Part shown: positions 33,584-42,605 of the stretch, one piece after another
Layout of the letters: every line of letters starts with the position of its first letter
How positions within the stretch are numbered: the stretch's first letter is position 1
Assembly (NCBI GenBank): GCA_002432805.1
Contig: DJGV01000001.1
Location: 111,465-175,464, forward strand
Origin: Fervidobacterium sp. UBA5837
GTDB taxonomy: Bacteria > Thermotogota > Thermotogae > Thermotogales > Fervidobacteriaceae
Direction: 5' to 3'
DNA: 64,000 nucleotides
Notes under the pieces: generated by a model
What the model saw: only the letters and a program-made list of their open reading frames with translations
What the model was told of the DNA's origin: nothing
The model's database searches: none
Position numbers and translations under genes: made by a program

Positions 33584-34849
33584 GTGGTAGATAATAGCAA
33601 AATTTATCAACATGAAAAGAGAAATCTAGCGTTCGTAATCACTGGAAGATTTGAATCTCTTGTAGGAGCTTCTGCTTTAATGATTGCAATGCCACTTTTT
33701 GTGCTGGACAGAACAGGCTCTGGTACTATCATGGGACTCTTCAGTGTTCTTCAGATCCTCCCAAGGATCTTGTCTACCCCATTCGGTGGTGTGCTCGGGG
33801 ATAGAATGAACAGAAAGCACATCATGGTTTTAGTAGATGAACTTAGGGGGATGATTTTGTTTTTTTTGTGGTTGATAGGCGTTTTTGGAAAGATCGACAT
33901 ACCTTTGCTGCTAATCTTCACAGCGGTTTTGTCACTCTTGGATGGTATTTTCGACGGTCCAACCGGTGCTATGTTTGGTGATGTTGTTAGAAAAGAACAT
34001 ATGAAGCGAGCGACTTCATTCAATGCGATGGCAAATAGTGGTGCCACTATCATTGGGCCTATCCTCGGTGGTATGTTGTATGGCTTTTACGGTTTTCAAA
34101 ATGTCGTATTGATGACCTCGATATTGTACTTCCTATCGGGTATCAGCGAGATGTTTATCATATACAAATTCACGCCAAAAGAAGGAGAAGTTCATGTATT
34201 CAAAGAACTTGGTGAGGGAATAAAATTCGTAGTTGCAAACAGAGGATTGAAATTTCTATTCACATTTGCGATTGCGATAAACTTCATTACATCTCCACTA
34301 TTTGGTGTTGTCTTTCCGTACATCGTCCGCACAGTTTTACAATTCAGTTCAACTCAATATGGTTTATTACAAACATTCTTCACAATTGGTGCTCTGCTTG
34401 GAAACTTCTTGATACTCTTAGTATTACACAAGGTAAGCTCAAAAATTCTGATGATTGGTGGGTTGATTGTTCAAGAACTTATAGGTGTTGCTTTTTCTAT
34501 AATGATTATGCCTGTATTTGGATTCTCCAAGTCTATGCTCTTCATAATTTTCTCGACTAGTTCATTTCTCATAAGCTTGTTTAACGTACTCGTCAACACA
34601 CCATTGAATGCAAATCTCCAGATACTTGTACCTTCAGAATTGAGATCGAGGGTCTTTTCTGTACTTTCCGTGATGGCCATGGGAATTACGCCCATTTCTT
34701 CTGCTTTGTATGGTTATCTAATTGACAGATTGAATCCATTTTGGTTTTTCTTTTCCATAAATCTCTTGGGACTTATCGTGTCACTGTTTTTTGTAATTTT
34801 AGCACCAGATGAAGCATACAATCCTAATCCTCCCTTAAGTGACAGATAG
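33584..34849 (+). CDS. MFS transporter
   Basis: The 421-residue protein is a 12-helix major facilitator transporter. The motif between helices 2 and 3, GGVLGDRMNRKHIM, is the family's GxxxDxxGRR-type signature, and the second half repeats the pattern. It resembles the drug or macrolide exporter subfamily (MefA-like, permeases with FxITGR near the start), but the substrate is not certain. GTG 33584 follows GGGGGTG; the longer frame from 33521 starts in the promoter and is excluded. It is closed by a terminator and stands alone. Confidence 0.88.
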   Translation: MVDNSKIYQHEKRNLAFVITGRFESLVGASALMIAMPLFVLDRTGSGTIMGLFSVLQILPRILSTPFGGVLGDRMNRKHIMVLVDELRGMILFFLWLIGVFGKIDIPLLLIFTAVLSLLDGIFDGPTGAMFGDVVRKEHMKRATSFNAMANSGATIIGPILGGMLYGFYGFQNVVLMTSILYFLSGISEMFIIYKFTPKEGEVHVFKELGEGIKFVVANRGLKFLFTFAIAINFITSPLFGVVFPYIVRTVLQFSSTQYGLLQTFFTIGALLGNFLILLVLHKVSSKILMIGGLIVQELIGVAFSIMIMPVFGFSKSMLFIIFSTSSFLISLFNVLVNTPLNANLQILVPSELRSRVFSVLSVMAMGITPISSALYGYLIDRLNPFWFFFSINLLGLIVSLFFVILAPDEAYNPNPPLSDR

Positions 34850-34890
34850 AGCATGCAGAACACTCCAAAAGTGTGGATAGTTAAAACATT

Positions 34891-34917
34891 GTGCAGGTGA
34901 GAACCTGCACTCTTTTT
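34891..34917 (+). terminator. Terminator after the MFS gene
   Basis: GTGCAGGT and ACCTGCAC pair around GAGA and are followed by TCTTTTT. Confidence 0.9.
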
Positions 34918-34987
34918 CATTCTTTAGCTATGTGCTATAATAAGAGTTGAGATGAGCAAAAATGGGGGGAAGGGGAATAAATACTCA

Positions 34988-35098
34988 ATGAAACATGGAA
35001 GCGTACTTATTGCTGTACTACTTATCATGATTTTTACTGCAATTATACTCTCAAAATTGTGGTTTTTACTTGCTATCAGGTTGAAAGGGTATCCATAG
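34988..35098 (+). CDS. 36-residue membrane peptide with prepilin-like start
   Basis: A short frame encodes MKHG followed by a hydrophobic helix (SVLIAVLLIMIFTAIILS), then WFLLAIRLKG. A basic leader ending in Gly and followed by a long helix recalls type IV prepilin-like proteins, although the usual Phe and Glu are missing. The GGGGGGAAGGGG tract upstream could serve as a ribosome binding site, at a long spacing of about 11. An in-frame ATG at 34961 would add nine residues. A TATAAT at 34932-34937 could be its -10 box. No homologue is recognised. Confidence 0.4.
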   Translation: MKHGSVLIAVLLIMIFTAIILSKLWFLLAIRLKGYP

Positions 35099-35109
35099 TG
35101 ATTAACTTT

Positions 35110-35385
35110 CTATTTTTCAGGCCTTTCGTATTTTAAGGCATTTATTGTTACCAAATATTTATGACCATCGACTTCAACTTGAAAATCAACGTTGAAATTA
35201 TCGGGACTGTTTTGAAGGTAAGTCGCATCAACAGTTTCCCAAAACATATTTTCTGCTATTATTTGTGCTTTTTCTTGTCTTATAGCTTCGTTTAAGGTTT
35301 CATTCTGGAGCGGTATTGTACCACAAATCATCACAATTAGTAACATGAGTATGAGTAGTGCGAAAATGATTTCCGTGTAAACCAT
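35110..35385 (-). CDS. 91-residue pilin-like membrane protein
   Basis: I do not recognise a named family. The protein starts MVYTEIIFALLILMLLIVMI, a long hydrophobic N-terminal helix with Glu at position 5, then a small extracytoplasmic domain with a helix (LNEAIRQEKAQIIAENMFW) and beta-like strands (FQVEVDGHKYLVTINALKY). Glu5 plus the helix and compact tail look like a minor pilin or pseudopilin, though without a leader peptide. ATG 35385 follows GAGGTG. It converges with the preceding small gene, leaving only 11 bases between them. Confidence 0.65.
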   Translation of the reverse strand: MVYTEIIFALLILMLLIVMICGTIPLQNETLNEAIRQEKAQIIAENMFWETVDATYLQNSPDNFNVDFQVEVDGHKYLVTINALKYERPEK

Positions 35386-35463
35386 GTTTTCACCTCTCTA
35401 TACAAATCTACACAAATTTGCAATACTTATTGTGTTACAAAATATTGCGAGTATTAAGAGGAG

Positions 35464-36213
35464 GTGGTATATATCAGCGCATTTCTTAAGGGCGTAACTT
35501 TTAGCACTATAGCTGGACTTTCTACGATGTTAGGTGTTTTACCGTTACTCTTGTTTCATAAACATCTTGGTGAGAAAGTAATAGACTCTCTATTGGGAAT
35601 GGCCGCCGGGATCATGCTAGCTGCAAGTGCATTTAGTTTGGTTGGACCATCACTAGAAGCAGGTGGTCCGTTACGTTTTTCAATAGGTTTCTTATTAGGT
35701 GCGGTCATGGTAGACCTCTTGGATAAATTTTCACCGCACGAGCACTTTTTAAAGGGTCACGAGGGTCCAGACCTCAAAAGAGTTAGCAAAATATGGTTAT
35801 TTGTCATAGCCATAACTATTCACAACTTTCCAGAAGGTATGGCCGTTGGAATCAGTGGTTTTACACCACAAGCACTGAGTGTTGCCATTGCAATAGGTAC
35901 TCAGAATATACCCGAAGGTTCTGCTACTTTTGTTGCGCTTCTGAACGCAGGATATTCTGTAAAAACCGCATCGCTTGTTACACTCTTAACTGGTTTGGTT
36001 GAGGTGCTTGGTGGACTATTTGGCGCTAGTCTAATACTCGTTAGTCAAAAACTGTTGCCATACATGTTAGCGTTCGCAGCAGGTGCTATGGTGTTCGTAG
36101 TAAGTGATGAAGTGATACCAGAAACCCACTTAAAAGGCAATGAAAGGCTTGCAACTTATTTCCTTGTATTTGGTTTTCTCATAATGTCGATACTTGATGT
36201 TATCCTCGGGTAA
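35464..36213 (+). CDS. ZIP family metal transporter
   Basis: This roughly 249-residue membrane protein is a ZIP (ZupT/GufA-type) transporter, expected to import zinc or another divalent metal. The two metal-binding helices are clear: ITIHNFPEGMAVG and IGTQNIPEGSATF, and FVVSDEVIPETH lies in a later helix. A His-rich loop, SPHEHFLKGHEG, occurs between helices 3 and 4. The start is uncertain: GTG 35464 overlaps AGGAGG (35459-35464), whereas ATC 35473 stands at the ideal distance of eight bases and might be a rare start. No regulator is adjacent. Confidence 0.88.
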   Translation: MVYISAFLKGVTFSTIAGLSTMLGVLPLLLFHKHLGEKVIDSLLGMAAGIMLAASAFSLVGPSLEAGGPLRFSIGFLLGAVMVDLLDKFSPHEHFLKGHEGPDLKRVSKIWLFVIAITIHNFPEGMAVGISGFTPQALSVAIAIGTQNIPEGSATFVALLNAGYSVKTASLVTLLTGLVEVLGGLFGASLILVSQKLLPYMLAFAAGAMVFVVSDEVIPETHLKGNERLATYFLVFGFLIMSILDVILG

Positions 36214-36262
36214 TTTTAATAACTACGATATTTTATGAATAAGTAATTATAAATAACTACAT

Positions 36263-37675
36263 TCAAGATGCGCTTTCGTCTGATAAGAGTTCATCACTTT
36301 GCAGAAACTCGTATACAGCTTTATCTTTACCTGATTTTTTAGCTAAGTAAAGTAACTTATCTGCTGACTTCAGTGTCTCCGTAGGAGAATGGTAGTTTTT
36401 CGAACTTGCTACTCCACAAGATATTGTACACTTTCCACTTGGGAATTGTGTCTTTCTAACTTGATCAAGTATGTTGTCGATAGCACTGATTACTTCCTTT
36501 TCATCGGTATTGGTGAATACAATGGTGAATTCCTCTCCACCGTAGCGACCCACCATTGTATTCTCACCAATACTCTTTCTCAATATCTTGCCTATCTCTC
36601 TCAGTACTTCATCTCCTACTAAGTGACCATATGTATCATTAACTCTCTTGAAATCATCTATATCAAGCATCGCGACGTAATATACTTCATCATCGTCTAT
36701 TGGTTCAGATACTGCTTCAGATAGAGAGTTATGTGTTTCATCAAGGAACTTCAAGATCTCCTTCTTGTTGAATAAACCTGTGAGATTATCAATAGAGGAA
36801 GCTACCTTTAATTCTCTAAATAGATTTAAAGTGTTAAAAAGCAGTCCAAGGCTTTCTTCTGCTTCAATAAGCACATTGTACACTCCCCTCGGATCAGATG
36901 CATGAGAAAATGCAATCACGCAAATTTCTGAGGAATCGTATTTTACAACGAAGAAGATGAATTCATCTAATGCTGAGTCATCACCATATTCACCGAAAAA
37001 TGACCACGTTGAAGGTTCTACAGGCCTCTCCATAACAGAGATTATCCTGTTTTTTAGGCTTTCTTTTTGAACGTGGAATCCAAAATTGTATATTCTACCT
37101 TCTACAGGTGATAACAGCATGAATGACAAAGCACCGAAATTTGAAAAATTCTCAAGAAATTTCTTCAAATTGCTCACGACGTAAAATTCGTCCCTTGCAA
37201 ATTGGATGAGCGACAGTACTTCTCTATTGAGTATCTCTGTTCTCATCTTCTGTTCTAAGACATCGTATATACTACTTGCATAATGCATCAACGACGAGTC
37301 CGTTTTATAATTTCCCTGAATGAATCTCGACAATTCATACTCAAGCTGTTCTTTAGGCAGCATCTTTGAAATGAATTTGTTCGCGCCACTATGAAATGCC
37401 CAAAATTCATTTATGATGTCATCCGAACCGGTGAGAATAGCAATTCCGGTATCTTTAAATGCAGACACTGATCTCAAATAGAGGCACATCTGTAATCCAG
37501 ATATGCCTGGCATATTGTAATCGGTTATTATTATATCAGGATACTCCTTCAAGGCAACTTCAATTCCTTGAAAGGCATCTTCCGCAACGAGTACTTCGTA
37601 TCCATTCTTCTTCAACAAATCTTCAAGAACTGTTCGCCAAAACCTGCTATCATCAACCAATAAGGCCTTGTTCAA
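36263..37675 (-). CDS. Response regulator with diguanylate cyclase domain (REC-GGDEF)
   Basis: The 470-residue protein should make cyclic di-GMP under control of phosphorylation. Residues 1-120 form a receiver domain with Asp8, Asp9, phospho-acceptor Asp52 in IIITDYNMPG, and Lys in KFISKMLP. Residues about 150-290 are an unassigned, possibly GAF-like sensor domain. Residues 300-455 are the GGDEF domain: DNLTGLFNKKEI, LDIDDFKRVNDTYGH, and the active GGEEF at 379-383. The usual RxxD inhibitory site is RKSI, so product feedback may be lost. The start is TTG 37675 behind GAAGGGG. It lies 44 bases after the oxidase gene, likely in the same transcript. The cognate kinase is not here. Confidence 0.9.
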   Translation of the reverse strand: MNKALLVDDSRFWRTVLEDLLKKNGYEVLVAEDAFQGIEVALKEYPDIIITDYNMPGISGLQMCLYLRSVSAFKDTGIAILTGSDDIINEFWAFHSGANKFISKMLPKEQLEYELSRFIQGNYKTDSSLMHYASSIYDVLEQKMRTEILNREVLSLIQFARDEFYVVSNLKKFLENFSNFGALSFMLLSPVEGRIYNFGFHVQKESLKNRIISVMERPVEPSTWSFFGEYGDDSALDEFIFFVVKYDSSEICVIAFSHASDPRGVYNVLIEAEESLGLLFNTLNLFRELKVASSIDNLTGLFNKKEILKFLDETHNSLSEAVSEPIDDDEVYYVAMLDIDDFKRVNDTYGHLVGDEVLREIGKILRKSIGENTMVGRYGGEEFTIVFTNTDEKEVISAIDNILDQVRKTQFPSGKCTISCGVASSKNYHSPTETLKSADKLLYLAKKSGKDKAVYEFLQSDELLSDESAS

Positions 37676-37719
37676 CGCCTATCCCCTTCTTGTAAAAATC
37701 GCTATCCATGTACATTAAA

Positions 37720-38874
37720 TTATACTACATTTTTCTCTTTTTCTACCTCTGCATTTGCAAATCTATCGACATTTAGGTAAGATATGTCGGTATGAGTGGT
37801 CTTTCCAAGCACGATAAGCTCAGCCAACGCTTCTGTCACAGCTGGTGCAACCATGAATCCATGACCGGAATATCCCACTGCATAGAAGTAATTGTTGACA
37901 ATATTACTCTGACCTATTATAGGTTGAGCATCAGGTGACATGTTGTACATTCCACTCCAATGCCTCATTATTCTAAGATTTCTCAAAAACGGGAATAGTT
38001 TAACCATTTTGACCGTGAGTTCTTTCTCAAATTTGAAAGTTACGTTGTAATTTATGCCAGGCTTTTCATCTTTATCGCCTTGGCCCATTATGAATTGTCC
38101 ATGTTGTGCTTGTCTCATGTAGAAGTTCCCCGCAAAACTTATTGCCATCATTGGGAAGAAATTTTCAAGCGGTTCTGTCACGAAGATTTGATGCCTATAA
38201 CTCTCAGTTGGCAAATCAACGCCGACGAGTTGAGATACTTGTTTTGACCATGGCCCCGATGCATTTACGACAGCGTCGCATTTGAAATATCCTTGATTGG
38301 TATCAACTCCAACAACCTTACCATTTTGCACGTCAATTCCCAAGACCTCTGTATGTGTGTATATCCTTGCTCCCATTCTTCTTGCCGCTTGCGCGTAGCC
38401 AATAACCGCCTTGTGTGGATTGGCATGTCCGTCTTTCTGACAAAATGTAGCTAGGACGAGGTCTTCTGTGTTGATATAGGGATACCTCTCACTAACTTGT
38501 TTTGGGGTTAGTATTTCAACATCAAGTCCCTCTTCTCTTTGTATTTCAACGTTCTTCTCAAATTGTTTTGCCTCTTCTTCATCGTAAGAAAGCATGAGAT
38601 ATCCACCTTGATAATATTCAATATCAGTTCCAACGTCTTCTTTGAAATGTTCAAAAAGTTCTACACTTCTCATTGCAAGACGTACGTTATTTTTCGTAGA
38701 CCATTGTTGACGAATTCCACCGCCACAACGACCTGTAGAACCAGAAGATAGGTACGACTTTTCAAAAACGGCCACGGAAGTTTCACCCAAATTGCAAAGT
38801 GAATATGCCAGCGCCGTTCCAGTTATTCCTCCACCTATTATGCAAACATTGTATGCTCCTTTTACCTCACTCAT
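37720..38874 (-). CDS. FAD-dependent amino acid dehydrogenase subunit (HcnC/DadA-like)
   Basis: The 384-residue flavoprotein belongs to the glycine/D-amino acid oxidase (DAO) family and is the substrate-oxidising subunit of the three-gene complex. The dinucleotide motif is VCIIGGGITGTALAYSL, followed by GSTGRCGGGIRQQW, VNASGPWSKQV and the C-terminal VGYSGHGFMVAPAV. Similar subunits oxidise proline, sarcosine, glycine, D-amino acids or opines, so the substrate is open; L-proline is plausible for a peptide-degrading thermophile. ATG 38874 follows AAAGGAG and overlaps the preceding gene by eight bases. Confidence 0.85.
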   Translation of the reverse strand: MSEVKGAYNVCIIGGGITGTALAYSLCNLGETSVAVFEKSYLSSGSTGRCGGGIRQQWSTKNNVRLAMRSVELFEHFKEDVGTDIEYYQGGYLMLSYDEEEAKQFEKNVEIQREEGLDVEILTPKQVSERYPYINTEDLVLATFCQKDGHANPHKAVIGYAQAARRMGARIYTHTEVLGIDVQNGKVVGVDTNQGYFKCDAVVNASGPWSKQVSQLVGVDLPTESYRHQIFVTEPLENFFPMMAISFAGNFYMRQAQHGQFIMGQGDKDEKPGINYNVTFKFEKELTVKMVKLFPFLRNLRIMRHWSGMYNMSPDAQPIIGQSNIVNNYFYAVGYSGHGFMVAPAVTEALAELIVLGKTTHTDISYLNVDRFANAEVEKEKNVV

Positions 38875-40720
38875 CTGTACCCACTCCTTTCGCATATCTC
38901 ACAATAGCATCGATCGGAAGAGGGATAACAGGTGGTCTGAATGCACCCAATCTGCTCTCCGAAATTGGAACACCAGTTTTTTCGGATATTATTTGTAAAA
39001 CAACACTTCTACAAGTCTTTCCACCGCATGGGCCCATTCCAATACGTAATACTCTTCTGATCTCTTCGTAATCTGTAATGCCAGAATCTATCAATTTCTC
39101 TACATCATTTCTTGAAACTTCCTCACATCTGCATATGTATGCCTGCGACTCTTCCGAAACAGTGGACATTTCAAAGTGCCTTACAACACCTTCCATACCC
39201 TTTGGAACCTTTAAAAATGCGATATGAGTCTTCTCTTTTCTATTGATCATAACCCTATCTATCTGACCATCCGCAACATATTTCCCATTCTTGTCTAGTA
39301 GCTTGACAGAACTCCCCTTTTCAGGAACTGGTAAGAATTCATACGGAATTCCAACTATAGAATGTTCTTCTCTTTGCTGTACGAGGAAGATTGCAAGTCC
39401 TGGACATTTAGTTACGCATATGCCACACCCTGTGCATTTCTCATAATCTACTTGTGGTACACCATTTATATTTCCACCAGTGTTTATTGCACCAGTTGGA
39501 CATGATGTTTCGCAAGGATTACATGGAATGGCTTGTGGACATTCAATAACTGCCTTCAATCTTGAAAGTGACGATGGCATCTGCTGTATTTCTTCTCTGT
39601 ATCCACCGCCTGGGAATGATATACCCATTTTCTTCAGACCTTCTCTAACTTTGGCTGCAAATGGACCCTTTCTAAACTCAACGAGCTCATTTTTCATATT
39701 AGTAATCTTTTCCGACATGTCTTTTCCTGTAATCTTCTGTGCTATGTTGTACCCTGCAATGTATCCTTCTATCATAGCGGTAGAAGCCTCTTCGATACCT
39801 GAAAGATCACCTGCAACGTAGACATTATTGACCGTCGTTTTCATGTTTTCATCTCTCACTGGTACATACCCACCAAGTTCAGAGATGTACTTAATCTCTG
39901 CTCCGGTCTGAGCAACGAGTTCAACACTGGGTTGCAGTCCAACTGCAAGACAGATAGTATCAACGGCAATTTCTTTTTCCGTACCTGGAATCGGTTTGAA
40001 CTTGCCATCTACCTGAGCAATTATTGCACCTTCAACTCTATCCTCACCGAGTGCACTTATAATTGTGTGATTAAGTAATATTGGAATACCGAGGCGCATG
40101 ATCTTATTTGCATGGACCATGTACCCACCGATTTTCGAAGTTGCTTCCACGATTGCTTTGACCTTTGCACCTGCTTGGAGCAGTTGATATGCGACAATTA
40201 ATCCTATGTTTCCTGCACCAATTATCAGGAATGATTTTCCAGGCATGACTTTGTATTGATTCATCAAGGTCTGCACAGCCCCGGCACCATACACACCCGG
40301 TAATGTATTATTCTTGAATAGTAAGAATCTTTCCGAGGCACCTGTCGCAATCAAGATGTAGTCTGCAGTATACTCGCTCACACTGTTTGAATTTCTATCG
40401 TAAGCGACGATTGAATCTTCATAAATACCTGCGAGCGTAGTTTGCATCAAGAAATTTATACCAAGTTCTCTAGCTTTATCTACAAGACGTTTTCCTATTT
40501 CAAAACCTCTTACAGACGCATAAAATCCCTCATGACCAAAGAATTTGTGAGTCTGTTTCGGAAGTTGTCCACCAGGTTCTATACCTTCATCCACTACTAA
40601 CACTTTCGTACCGTCACCAATACTTTCAGCAATTGCAATTGCACCACATAGACCCGCAGGACCTGCTCCAATTACTATAGCATCAACATGCCTTTTCCCA
40701 CCAGCTTGATTGTCTACCAT
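38867..40720 (-). CDS. Dehydrogenase electron-transfer subunit: FAD/NAD, two [4Fe-4S] and [2Fe-2S] domains
   Basis: This 617-residue protein is an expanded version of the HcnB/dye-linked proline dehydrogenase alpha-type subunit. Residues 12-340 are a two-dinucleotide-binding oxidoreductase (AIVIGAGPAGLCGAI; LIIGAGNIGLIVAY; VYVAGDLSG). Around 390-450 is a two-cluster ferredoxin, with C-x5-C-x2-C-x3-C and then CTGCGICVTKCP. Near the end, CRC and GPCGGKTC form a BFD-like [2Fe-2S] site. It thus can pass electrons from the FAD subunit to ferredoxin or NAD(P). ATG 40720 follows AGGGGGAA and overlaps the upstream gene. The inserted ferredoxin is the notable feature. Confidence 0.88.
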   Translation of the reverse strand: MVDNQAGGKRHVDAIVIGAGPAGLCGAIAIAESIGDGTKVLVVDEGIEPGGQLPKQTHKFFGHEGFYASVRGFEIGKRLVDKARELGINFLMQTTLAGIYEDSIVAYDRNSNSVSEYTADYILIATGASERFLLFKNNTLPGVYGAGAVQTLMNQYKVMPGKSFLIIGAGNIGLIVAYQLLQAGAKVKAIVEATSKIGGYMVHANKIMRLGIPILLNHTIISALGEDRVEGAIIAQVDGKFKPIPGTEKEIAVDTICLAVGLQPSVELVAQTGAEIKYISELGGYVPVRDENMKTTVNNVYVAGDLSGIEEASTAMIEGYIAGYNIAQKITGKDMSEKITNMKNELVEFRKGPFAAKVREGLKKMGISFPGGGYREEIQQMPSSLSRLKAVIECPQAIPCNPCETSCPTGAINTGGNINGVPQVDYEKCTGCGICVTKCPGLAIFLVQQREEHSIVGIPYEFLPVPEKGSSVKLLDKNGKYVADGQIDRVMINRKEKTHIAFLKVPKGMEGVVRHFEMSTVSEESQAYICRCEEVSRNDVEKLIDSGITDYEEIRRVLRIGMGPCGGKTCRSVVLQIISEKTGVPISESRLGAFRPPVIPLPIDAIVRYAKGVGTDE

Positions 40721-41031
40721 TTTGGCTTCCCCCTTCCTTCTTGTCTACGGACATTTATCCCATCGCGGACGGGGGTAATGCAAGACCTTACATTTGGAAT
40801 GCCATCAACTTCGACAAGGCATGATGAACATTTTCCAATTGCACAGAAGAATCCCCTTGCATGGTTGTGTTCGGTAAATCCAAATATATCGATACCATTT
40901 GCAATCAGTGCGCTTGCTATCGTATCACTTGGAAGTGCACAAATAGGCTGGCCTTCAAAATAAAAAACAACATGCGTCTTACTAGTAGAAGACTTAACAT
41001 CCAAAATTGGATGTTCAACTAACCTCCCCAT
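40714..41031 (-). CDS. [2Fe-2S] ferredoxin-like subunit (HcnA/SoxA N-terminal type)
   Basis: The 105-residue protein is the small subunit of the same complex. Like HcnA and the N-terminal domain of sarcosine oxidase alpha, it has a ferredoxin fold with GFFCAIGKCSSCLVEVDG and a final RSCITPVRDG: four Cys in a C-x4-C-x2-C...C pattern for one [2Fe-2S] cluster. The preceding FYFEGQPICALPSDTIASAL is also typical. I start at ATG 41031 behind GGAGGGG; the frame extends nine codons further with no site. It is the first gene of the minus-strand operon, with its promoter in 41032-41294. Confidence 0.85.
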   Translation of the reverse strand: MGRLVEHPILDVKSSTSKTHVVFYFEGQPICALPSDTIASALIANGIDIFGFTEHNHARGFFCAIGKCSSCLVEVDGIPNVRSCITPVRDGINVRRQEGRGKPKW

Positions 41032-41199
41032 GTATTCCCCTCCAATCAGTAAACTCAAAGAATTTAAAAAATCAAAAAGTTCAAGAAATTTCTTAAATGA
41101 AAGCTCCTACACTTATATAATTATATGACCTGAATACCATTTCAGCAAAATATGGAATTTGTTTGTTATGCGAAGATAATTTTATGTATCGCTATGGAG

Positions 41200-41228
41200 T
41201 TCAATCAATCTCTGGTTTGTGTTATAAT
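41200..41228 (+). promoter_or_regulatory. Candidate promoter of the rRNA methyltransferase gene
   Basis: TTCAAT (41200-41205), a 17-base gap and TATAAT (41223-41228) precede a short leader. The gap 41032-41294 also must contain the dehydrogenase promoter on the other strand, but none is clear. Confidence 0.55.
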
Positions 41229-41294
41229 CTAAAGTGTATCTAACGTATGGAAGTGAGTAGCAGAATTTGGAACTTTGCTTGAGAGGGTGATTGT

Positions 41295-42491
41295 GTGTCT
41301 AAGTTGTCAAAAGGGGCAAAAATTGTACTTAAGAAAGACATCAAAAGGCGTGTACTACTTGGCCATCCATGGATTTATGATAACGAGATAGAACGTATAG
41401 ATGGCAATTTTACAAATGGTTCAATAGTCGATGTTTACACATCTGCAGGACAATTTCTAGGACGTGGTTACATCAACACTGAATCAAGAATAACTGTAAG
41501 GTTGTTGACTCGCAAAATGGTTGAAATAAACAAAGAATTCATAAGAAAGAGATTTGACGAAGCATTAAGAAATCGTTATAGCATCGTCCATGAAAATGCG
41601 TACAGAGTACTCTTCGGTGAGGCTGATGGGCTGCCAGGTCTTGTTGTCGATAAGTTCGACAAGTATCTCTCAGTACAATTCAACACACTAGGGATGTACA
41701 TGCTCAAGCAGCAGATAATTGATGTGCTGATCGATATCTTCCATCCAGCTGCCATTTTTGAACATACTGAAGGGAGTGCTGTGAGAAAAGAGGGATTAGA
41801 AGAGCGCGCTGAGTGGATATATGGAAAAGGTCCTGAATTGATACCGTTTGAAAACAACGGTATCAAATTCTTAGCCGACACAAAAGGTCAAAAGACAGGT
41901 GCATTCTTAGATCAAAGAGAAAATGCAAGAAAACTTATGGAATTTGCCAAAGATAGAGTATGCTTAGATTGCTTTTCATACACAGGCAATTTTGGTATGC
42001 ACTTACTGAAAGGTGGTGCTAAACACGTTACATTTGTCGATTATTCAGATAGAGCAATCGAAATTTCAAGAGAAATAGCAAGGCTTAACGGATTTGACAA
42101 CTGCGACTTTGTTGTCGAAAATGTTTTCGATTATCTAAAGTCCAACTACGAAAAATCCAACTTATTTGACCTCATAGTACTTGATCCACCATCATTTGCA
42201 AAGAGTGCCGCAAATAGAGATGCAGCATTCAAAGGATATAAGGAAATAAACTACAGAAGCATGAAAATTCTCAAGAATAATGGCTTGCTTGCAACTGCTT
42301 CTTGCACTCAAGTTGTATCACAAACAGAGTTCGAAAACGTTTTGGTGGAAGCAGGTATTGATGCAAAGGTCATCTTGAGACTCTTATACAGAGGCGGTCA
42401 GTCGATAGATCACCCACAAGTCTACAGTATACTGGAAAGCATGTACTTGAAATTCTTGATTTTACAGATAACATATATAAGTAGTATCTAA
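41295..42491 (+). CDS. Class I SAM-dependent rRNA methyltransferase (RlmI-like)
   Basis: The 398-residue protein resembles RlmI (YccW), which makes m5C in 23S rRNA. It begins with a PUA domain (residues 5-75: LGHPWIYDNEIE, GRGYINTESRITVRLL), then a linker domain (GEADGLPGLVVDKF), then the methyltransferase with KTGAFLDQRENARK, CLDCFSYTGNFGMH and the catalytic segment LDPPSFAKS and TASCTQVV. The exact modified base is not proven. GTG 41295 follows GAGGGTG. It precedes a propeller protein by about 115 bases. Confidence 0.9.
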   Translation: MSKLSKGAKIVLKKDIKRRVLLGHPWIYDNEIERIDGNFTNGSIVDVYTSAGQFLGRGYINTESRITVRLLTRKMVEINKEFIRKRFDEALRNRYSIVHENAYRVLFGEADGLPGLVVDKFDKYLSVQFNTLGMYMLKQQIIDVLIDIFHPAAIFEHTEGSAVRKEGLEERAEWIYGKGPELIPFENNGIKFLADTKGQKTGAFLDQRENARKLMEFAKDRVCLDCFSYTGNFGMHLLKGGAKHVTFVDYSDRAIEISREIARLNGFDNCDFVVENVFDYLKSNYEKSNLFDLIVLDPPSFAKSAANRDAAFKGYKEINYRSMKILKNNGLLATASCTQVVSQTEFENVLVEAGIDAKVILRLLYRGGQSIDHPQVYSILESMYLKFLILQITYISSI

Positions 42492-42605
42492 CTGTTTTCA
42501 ATATCGTCATAAAATGTTATAATTGTTTCGAGAACTCTGTACGATGGAAATGTTTATACGCTTCAAGATATTTAGGAGATTAAAGATGGATCGAGGGATG
42601 TAAAG

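Noticed and set aside
37720..41031. Hydrogen cyanide synthase (hcnABC)
   Set aside because: The subunits are homologous in layout, but the extra ferredoxin domain and the host type make an amino acid dehydrogenase far more likely.
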